64,000 nucleotides of DNA from Maniola hyperantus. Its lineage: Eukaryota; Arthropoda; Insecta; Lepidoptera; Nymphalidae. The position numbers and the translations under genes are program-made. Shown in pieces: positions 59,101-64,000 of this stretch. The DNA lies in assembly GCF_902806685.2 (NCBI RefSeq), contig NC_048539.1, positions 9,436,501 through 9,500,500 of the forward strand. Reading direction: 5' to 3'. The notes beneath the pieces are model-generated. The model did no database searches. It saw nothing but the letters and a program-made list of their open reading frames with translations, and was not told where the DNA came from. The stretch's first letter is position 1, and each line of letters starts with the position of its first letter.

Positions 59101-62100
59101 CAGCAACTAACGCTGTCTCGTTTTAACATTGTCTTAAGTCTGAGCAAAGTTTAAAATTTCTGCCAAGTACCTACCTATTAACAAAATGTTGACTTACCAG
59201 GTTAGATGTTGTGAGTTGTAAGCTCGAGTCAATTTCGGCAGAAGAAACCCAATCAACTTCCGTGGACAGCGCCATAAGCGCCAAATACAGAAATAGGCCG
59301 GATTGAGCGAAACTGATCCCATTTTGAAAGCGGCTGGGCGGACTTATAGATAAAAGTTTATTAAATGTAGTCTAAAACAAACACTAAATGTTGGACAGAA
59401 GCAGGCGTTACTATGCGGAAGTCACTAAAATCCGCTAAAACAGACAAATCTTGCAGGTAATTCCTTGTATAGTACGCGACAGGTCGAGATGTCAATCGGG
59501 GTGAGAGCTATGTGTGCGTGAGCTGCGCTATGAATGAGTGTACCTACATGCAGCGGGCCGCTTGTATGAAGCTTCCTCTCTGGTCTATATCTACTCGTGC
59601 GGTGAGAACGCCCCGCATACCTGCACATCCCCCGCGCTAACCCAGTGAGGGCAAGCGCGGGTGACTTGGCTTCTCCCTGCCCTACCCTGATTGCCATCTC
59701 AACCTGTCGCGGACTATAATTATACCTACAAGCATTTCTGTTATGGTGTCGATTAATAATAATAAATAAATAAATTGGTAGGGAAAAGCAGGTAGGATTC
59801 GTACAGAGGGAGCATTCGTACAACAGTCATATCTACACTATGCTACACGGTGACGCGTTTGTGTTTTTGTATATGAGGCCCGCTCATATTCATAGGCTCA
59901 CAGCTAAGTGCAGTGGCTGTACAACAGTCAGTTTTTTTAGAATAAATCAAAACGTGTTTTCACACCTCGAAAATAATTTTTCGATTCATCTTTGACGACA
60001 TTAATTCGTAATAAGCTTGGCTCAAATTGTTAAAGTAACATATAATAGTCTTTGGATAAGTGCCTTAGATTCATGTGTAAACATTAATTTTGGGATAACC
60101 TTCACCGTTATTTTTATTTTGAATTTATTGTTTGATTTTTTTGGTTGGGGTACCTTCGTGCAGTTAGGAGTGGGGTGGATTCGTACTTTACGAATGCACC
60201 CCGCGTGAGTTCAGATCGTTTTTGCACTAACTGGGTTATCGGATTCCAATTCTAAACCACTCCCAGATGATAGCATGCAACAAATAGTGGTGGTGCCTAC
60301 ACTAGCAGAGTAGAACTAAGAATGAAGAAACTCTCGGTTTGATCCTGAAATCGATATCTGCTAAATATTAGGCCAGGGGTGTCGTTAAATCAAAAATATT
60401 TAGTAGTTTCATAGCCTACCAAGCGTCAAATATAGGCGACATTTGACGCCTGCCAGTGTGGGTGAAACCTCGATGTTTTTTTACAAGTTTCATACCTGTC
60501 GTGAGCTGCGCTATAAGTCAAATTAGCAACTTCTTATCAAACGTCAAAACGCTGGCTTAGTATGGCAGCTTGTATTAACGATATACATAGATATGACGTC
60601 ATAAACATTTGACGTACTCTTTATATTTAAATTGACAATTTAGAATCAGTTTAGAATGGTTAAAACTTACAATGGACGTGGATTTCACGAAATTTGGAAG
60701 ACCCTCTGTTTAATAATAATTACTAAGAAATCGTTTATTTTTGACATAGGCGCTATCCCAATTCAACTCCCAAAGAAATAACTCTTACTCAACAAGATCT
60801 ATCATCAAGATTGCCACCTCCATCACCATCTACATCAACTGTGGGATGATGACGCCAGAAATTATGGAACCTTAGCCTAAAGTGAATGAGAATGCACCTA
60901 AAAAGACACAAAGAAAGGAAAAGTATTAGAAAAATTAAGGATATAACATATAATCCCGAAAAAAATAGACTGATAGAAAAGGAAAGAGCAAAAAAGATGA
61001 AAAAAGAAGAACAAGAGAGAAAACAGAAGGCTAAAGAGATGAAATGCGAGTTACTATAACGGTAAATTTGAATGTTGATTAATGAATGACTTAAATTGTC
61101 ACAAATTGTTTGTAAACACCATATTGTTTATTATTACTATGTGTAAGGTTGATTCTGTGTTAATTTTGATATCAATAAATGTTTAATTTCATATAAAATA
61201 GCCTTTTTAATTCCTGTGTACGAAGGCTCCCCACTATGTACGAATGTACCCTAGTCGATGTACGAAGCTACCTCGCGTGTGGGGTGCTTTCGTACGATTT
61301 CCATTTTTTGGGAAATTCATCATAACTTTGTCATCTTACTTTGCATCAACACTGAACTACACTATAATTAAAGCCAGATAACTAGGTAATCCAGCAGCGT
61401 AGAAATTATTTTGAAATATTTATTAGTTTTGTTTTTACATGACCTAGAGTAAAAAGTGTACAAATCCTACCTGCTTTCCCCTACGATATATGGATAAATC
61501 AATAGTTTTGTAACTAAAGTGGTACCTAGGTATAAAAAACGTATTTTTTTTTATTTTTAGCAATATTAAGAATTTATTAGCAGCAATAAAAAAAACAGTA
61601 ATAACAAAAGATTTACCTAAGTATAATTTATCTTTAAAATACTCACCTTATAAAACTTACGTTCAAATCGATCTAGTGAATTTGTAAACTTATCAAAAAG
61701 AGACGCGTGCACTTTATTTCCTCGGTCTGGCTTCGACACACTTGCAAGTATATGTTCAGTCGTGGACTCACTTCCGCCTACCACATTACTGCGTGAAGGC
61801 AAAATTGAGTACTCCGACGAAGGTTTAATTATTGGATTCTTCACGGTTGTTACCTCATAGTTCAATTTCTTATGGTCCAATGGACGCGAATTATTTGAAC
61901 TGCCATGATGTTCACCAGCGGGTTGATATCGGAATGAAGAAAGCAACTCTTTCTGAGGCTTACTATACAGTAGAGGCCGACGCAAGACACTTGGATCTAC
62001 TGAGTCTGGACTAACTTGATCATGTCTATTTCTTTCTCTACCTGGATTAATGGCATAGGGTTTAATGTATGGAGTGCCAAGAGAGGTTTTTGGACAGAAG

Positions 62101-62261
62101 AACGGTTTATTATTATCAATAAAACATAAGATTTCAGAACCCCTCAGGTAATTTGGGATATCAGATAATATCGGTGGTTTAGTAACAGAAAAATCAAACG
62201 GTCTTACGAACACATGTAGCCTAAGTAATATCAGTATCGCAACACAGGCCGGAGTTCTCAT
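53111..62261 (-). CDS. Divergent secreted serpin with N-terminal extension (complete, 7 exons)
   Basis: Minus-strand exons: 62261-61647, 59371-59198, 58642-58430, 57475-57233, 54737-54534, 54102-53973 and 53220-53111 (TAG). Sites are GT/AG and phases match, giving 562 residues. Residues 1-19 form a hydrophobic signal peptide. Residues to about 185 are a polar, Ser/Pro/Asn-rich extension without a known domain. The serpin fold then follows: FAQSGLFLYLALMALS (SPLS helix region), RLVLEPGLPVS, the s3A-like ILLSTMYVRARWRSP (usually NAIYFKGxW), VRMIRINDVMRYAAL, IEIRYATPGLTLLLLVPEG, LSHAVQRIMFWAEAG and the C-terminal DRPYLFYVR (542-546 RPYLF). The hinge after EAG is RNAYKDDG instead of small Ala/Thr residues, so I infer it is not an inhibitor. 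Intron 4 contains a receptor gene on the other strand. Confidence 0.88.
53370..53525. mobile_element. Inverted-repeat MITE in serpin intron 6
   Basis: The left arm CACTGAATGATAGCCACCGA then GGTCA, and the right arm TGAGCTCGGTGGCTATCATT then CTAC, are inverse complements. The centre is AT-rich. A related single arm occurs at 51218. Confidence 0.55.
53640..53915 (-). repeat. Family D element (inverted) in serpin intron 6
   Basis: Starts CCAGTCAAGTGCGAGTCGGA then CTCGCACACGAAGGGTTCCG and ends near GTACGGAACTCTAAAAAGCG. It contains GACAGACGGACAGACAGCAA, the inverse of the GTCTGTC tract. Confidence 0.55.
54880..55530. repeat. Probable DNA-transposon remnant in serpin intron 4
   Basis: The right end GCGTTGCCCCGTGTGACAAG then GGCCTT (to about 55524) is approximately the inverse of GACAGGGCGACGCAAATG at 54903. 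Inside is a palindrome around TTAGTCGCAACGCAGTCGAC / GTTGCGACCTAATTAG. The 69-codon frame at 54918-55127 lies within it. The family is uncertain, possibly hAT-like. Confidence 0.4.
55743..57002 (+). CDS. Nicotinic-acetylcholine-receptor-like Cys-loop subunit, intronless, nested in serpin intron 4
   Basis: One uninterrupted exon of 419 residues. A signal peptide covers residues 1 to about 20. The extracellular ligand-binding domain runs to about 238 and includes WVALNWNDPFLTWNPSEY, the loop-A region with IWSPGLALFNAD, and the Cys-loop C159 to C173 with 13 residues between (CRTSLSRWPYDVQNC). Four membrane segments follow at about 241-265, 272-292, 302-327 and 392-414, with a short M3-M4 loop of about 65 residues. 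Loop C lacks the vicinal cysteine pair of alpha subunits. The usual GEK before M2 is replaced by DNT, and M2 is unusual (LILLCFSLFGHFTML). It is therefore a divergent non-alpha insect subunit. The ATG at 55743 begins the signal peptide; the GTG at 55674 is not used. AATAAA is at 57220-57225. Confidence 0.92.
   Translation: MARYGALLASLLYLRILSCVRGDCPPDREQQEHDELKLHTDLLCAYKSDMRPVKDHKTAVVVKVRLALKYLSFDSQEEMVTVHSWVALNWNDPFLTWNPSEYGDINEIQIESHEIWSPGLALFNADASGYLTDSIYTTCLVTNTGKVTCVPHLAHTGICRTSLSRWPYDVQNCTFYFGSWMHTGEQINFTFYNVRPVVLDDFQNGAGWKLLNVANERLPGKYNLNSTYPMLKYTFMLRREAAGIAAIVVAPSIVLVLLTLAGLLLDVKDNTRLILLCFSLFGHFTMLSEIGYVVPKLSANTPIILLFVRDSLLITLTAILVTMVLMSLRKQVVPAPAWIMSLNRLVSLGPGKYIVFTEFDPSDTAENKIVSEDSRTEEKNLRTASDWIKFATVLNNLTFVVSLFVYLILICIYIPSDKK
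57220..57225 (+). terminator. Poly(A) signal of the nested receptor gene
   Basis: AATAAA, 218 bases after the stop codon. It ends 8 bases before serpin exon 4 (57233-57475, minus). Cleavage 10-30 bases downstream would place the receptor mRNA end antisense to that exon's donor. Confidence 0.5.
57715..58325. repeat. Retroposon cluster in serpin intron 3
   Basis: A family A tail fragment (57720-57800), then family C (57805-58105) with a (TGTA)n run at 57831-57862, followed directly by a family A copy in inverse orientation (58105-58325). Together they nearly fill the intron between serpin exons 3 and 4 after 57670. Confidence 0.6.
58900..59155. repeat. Repeat with GACTTAGCTTAGACTTAAAACGAGACAG units, serpin intron 2
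   Basis: The phrase AAAACGAGACAG and its inverse CTGTCTCGTTTTAA occur three times, together with AAGTCTGAGCAAAGT and GTGCGCTCTATTGATC. A related piece is at 9050-9110. It looks like an inverted-repeat element with diverged copies. No coding content. Confidence 0.45.
59468..59720. mobile_element. GC-rich palindromic MITE (family P) with an internal insertion, serpin intron 1
   Basis: The left end TAGTACGCGACAGGTCGAGA and the right end GATTGCCATCTCAACCTGTC then GCGGACTATA are intact. About 100 bases (roughly 59500-59605, including CTGCGCTATGAATGAGTGTA) are inserted in the left half. Confidence 0.6.
59781..61481 (+). mobile_element. pogo/Tigger-like DNA transposon, inactivated, in serpin intron 1
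   Basis: Terminal inverted repeats of about 25 bases (left GGGAAAAGCAGGTAGGATTC then GTACA; right the inverse of GGGGAAAGCAGGTAGGATTT then GTACA) are flanked by TA on both sides (59779-59780 and 61482-61483). Variants of TTCGTACGAATG recur near both ends. At 60740-61060 broken frames show PPPSPSTSTVG, MTPEIMEP, PKVNENAPKKTQRKEK and then DITYNPEKNRLIEKE. I recognise these as the C-terminal tail of pogo-type transposases (SPEx..PxPKAxxR..TxTPEKxxLE). Stops and frameshifts separate them, and the DDE domain is missing. Confidence 0.68.
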
Positions 62262-64000
62262 TAGAGCGGTTTATTAAACGCAGCAATTCATCAGTCACGG
62301 CAATAAATCTCTTGAACACAGCAATTTCAAATCTATTTTTCAGCTTAAAACATTTTTTGTTTAAATAGGTAAATAAAATCACTCCAGTTGTGTTGGTAAC
62401 GGTGTTCTTACTACTGCAAGCTGAATGTTCTTATCTCGCTGAAAAAACTTCAGTTTATTATCTGTAGAAAATGAGTTCTGTTCCGCATGCGACCAACGTC
62501 TGTTTAAATTGATAGATGGTTTTTGAATGCTGTTAATTATGCATTAATTGGCTGCATTAATTCACTTCATATCCACGAGAAGGTGCTTACCTACCTACCT
62601 ATTGTTTTCTTAATAAGTAAATACCTAGGTACCTAATTACTTAAGCTTTTTTTTAAATTCCTTACATTACTCTAGTACGTTAAGACTGGTACTTAATTTC
62701 CAACTCGTAGTGGATTATAATATGCTATAATATTATACCTACCTACTAATATTATAAAGAGAAAAGATTTGTTATTGTTAATCGATAAACTTTGAATTTA
62801 TAGGTCTATGCTACTGAATCGATTTTAATAATTCTTTCGCCATTAGAGAGCTATTTTATGCAGAAATAACATAGGCTATATACCTATTATGTAATATACG
62901 TAATATTTATGTAGGTATATAAATTCTTACCCGAGCGAAGGCGGGCAGGTCAGCTAGTATAAAATAAAAGTATTTTATACACTTATTGATATAAAAGATT
63001 ATTAAAGCATTTCAAATTACCTACTTAGTTAAAATTCATACCTAATATTTGATGAAACCTAATCCATACTAATATTATAAATGCAAAAGTGTGTCTGTCT
63101 GAGAGGTAATGGGCTATGCGAGTTAAAAGACTTTTACCTCCCATCCGTTCAACAGATTTTGATGAAATTTGGTATAGAGATAGCTTGCATCCCCCAGGGA
63201 AGGACATATGCTATCCATATTTAATGTTATAAATGCGAAAGTGTATACTGCTAACCTTTCACGGCCCATCCGTTCAACCGATGTTGACGATATTTAGACG
63301 GTTAGTATTTACGTATCAAAATGTTTTTATAAATACCATTGGAACGTAAGTATAGCGACGCAAGTAATATTTCTTGACTAGCGCCGGGGAATTATATATT
63401 CGAACCAGAAAAAACTATATTTCTTCAACATTATAATGGATATAAACGGATGGCACGCTATGAACTGTTCCCACAGATTTTCAGTTAACTTTTCCAAATG
63501 ATTGGCTGAAAAAAAATTGGGAATAAAATTAGAAAGGTAAAAATAAAATGTATTATATTTTCATAGATTCAAAAGCATTTGTAAAAGTTAATTTGAATAA
63601 AAACCATATTTTATTCAAGGGGATGTAGGCACTAATAGATATAGGTAGTTCTTGTTTCTGTCTATGTCTTAGGCTCAAGGCACATTGCGAGAGAGTGAAG
63701 CCAGAGGCGATGTATTTTTTATAAAATATTTATGTATGTAGGTACCTGTTTTGTAAGAAACAAATTGAATAACAAAAAGAAATGCCAAGCAATTATAAAG
63801 ATATTCTTAATCAATGTATTTATTTAAGTATAAAATTTGTACTGCTTGTTTTTCATTAAATTAATGGGTTGAGTAAGGAAAAATTCATTTATCAATCAAT
63901 ATTATTTAATAAGCCATAATAAATAAATCTTTAGAAAAACTATTGTGTAATTGTTTGAATCATAACCCCGTATTGCACTTTGTACTCTATTATATACTAC
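62262..64000. other. Serpin upstream flank and right end of window
   Basis: The serpin promoter should lie at 62262 onward; no TATA box is obvious. Retroposon copies: a family C-like fragment ending GCGAAGGCGGGCAGGTCAGC then TAGT (62745-62960) and two partial inverse family A copies (63060-63210 and 63225-63300). 63300-64000 is AT-rich with no exon I can support. Confidence 0.45.

Noticed and set aside
59425..59823. 132-codon minus-strand frame
   Set aside because: It overlaps a palindromic MITE and its insertion and has no domain. Splice evidence assigns this stretch to serpin intron 1.

Overview
The window looks like nuclear DNA of a moth or butterfly (Lepidoptera). It is AT-rich, the genes are split by GT-AG introns, TAGGTAGGTACCTAC-type simple sequence is everywhere, and at least ten families of short interspersed and inverted-repeat elements of lepidopteran type recur many times. 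The order is inferred from this repeat content and from protein similarity. No search was run.

Genes from left to right: the 5' three exons of a mitochondrial rhomboid protease (rhomboid-7/PARL, minus, 162-1020, running off the left edge); a complete nine-exon sodium/phosphate cotransporter of the SLC20/PiT family (plus, 6662-15821); a complete four-exon LITAF-domain membrane zinc protein (plus, 19364-23291); a complete two-exon Mpv17 family protein (minus, 25477-26886); a single-exon cysteine string protein (Csp/DNAJC5, plus, 39613-40227) with a candidate alternative last exon at 45699; a complete seven-exon divergent serpin with a long N-terminal extension (minus, 53111-62261); and, inside serpin intron 4 on the opposite strand, an intronless nicotinic-receptor-like Cys-loop subunit (plus, 55743-57002). 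All exons were joined by matching splice sites and reading phase by eye.

The space between genes is mostly transposons. Two insertions are preserved well enough to define exactly. At 28136-30072 lies a 1.94-kb element with 28-bp terminal inverted repeats, a perfect 8-bp target duplication and a decayed THAP-domain coding region: this is the signature of the P-element superfamily. At 32944-39312 lies a 6.4-kb element with two 434-bp terminal direct repeats that read as identical, begin TG and end CA, and are flanked by a 4-bp duplication. It has no recognisable gag or pol but carries long arrays of GTCAC-type tandem repeats. It is inserted 300 bp upstream of the Csp start codon, inside an older repeat whose uninterrupted copy survives at 27606-28018. 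Other elements include a pogo-like transposon in serpin intron 1 (59781-61481), a TA-flanked 1440-bp element (1797-3236), a degraded LTR element in SLC20 intron 7, tRNA-derived SINEs, and a GC-rich palindromic MITE present about eleven times.

The genes have unrelated roles: mitochondrial proteolysis and inner membrane, phosphate import, endosomal membrane, synaptic chaperone, serpin, ion channel. Nothing in the sequence suggests that they form one pathway. The most notable layout is the receptor gene nested in the serpin intron, with its poly(A) signal about 8 bases from a serpin exon on the other strand.
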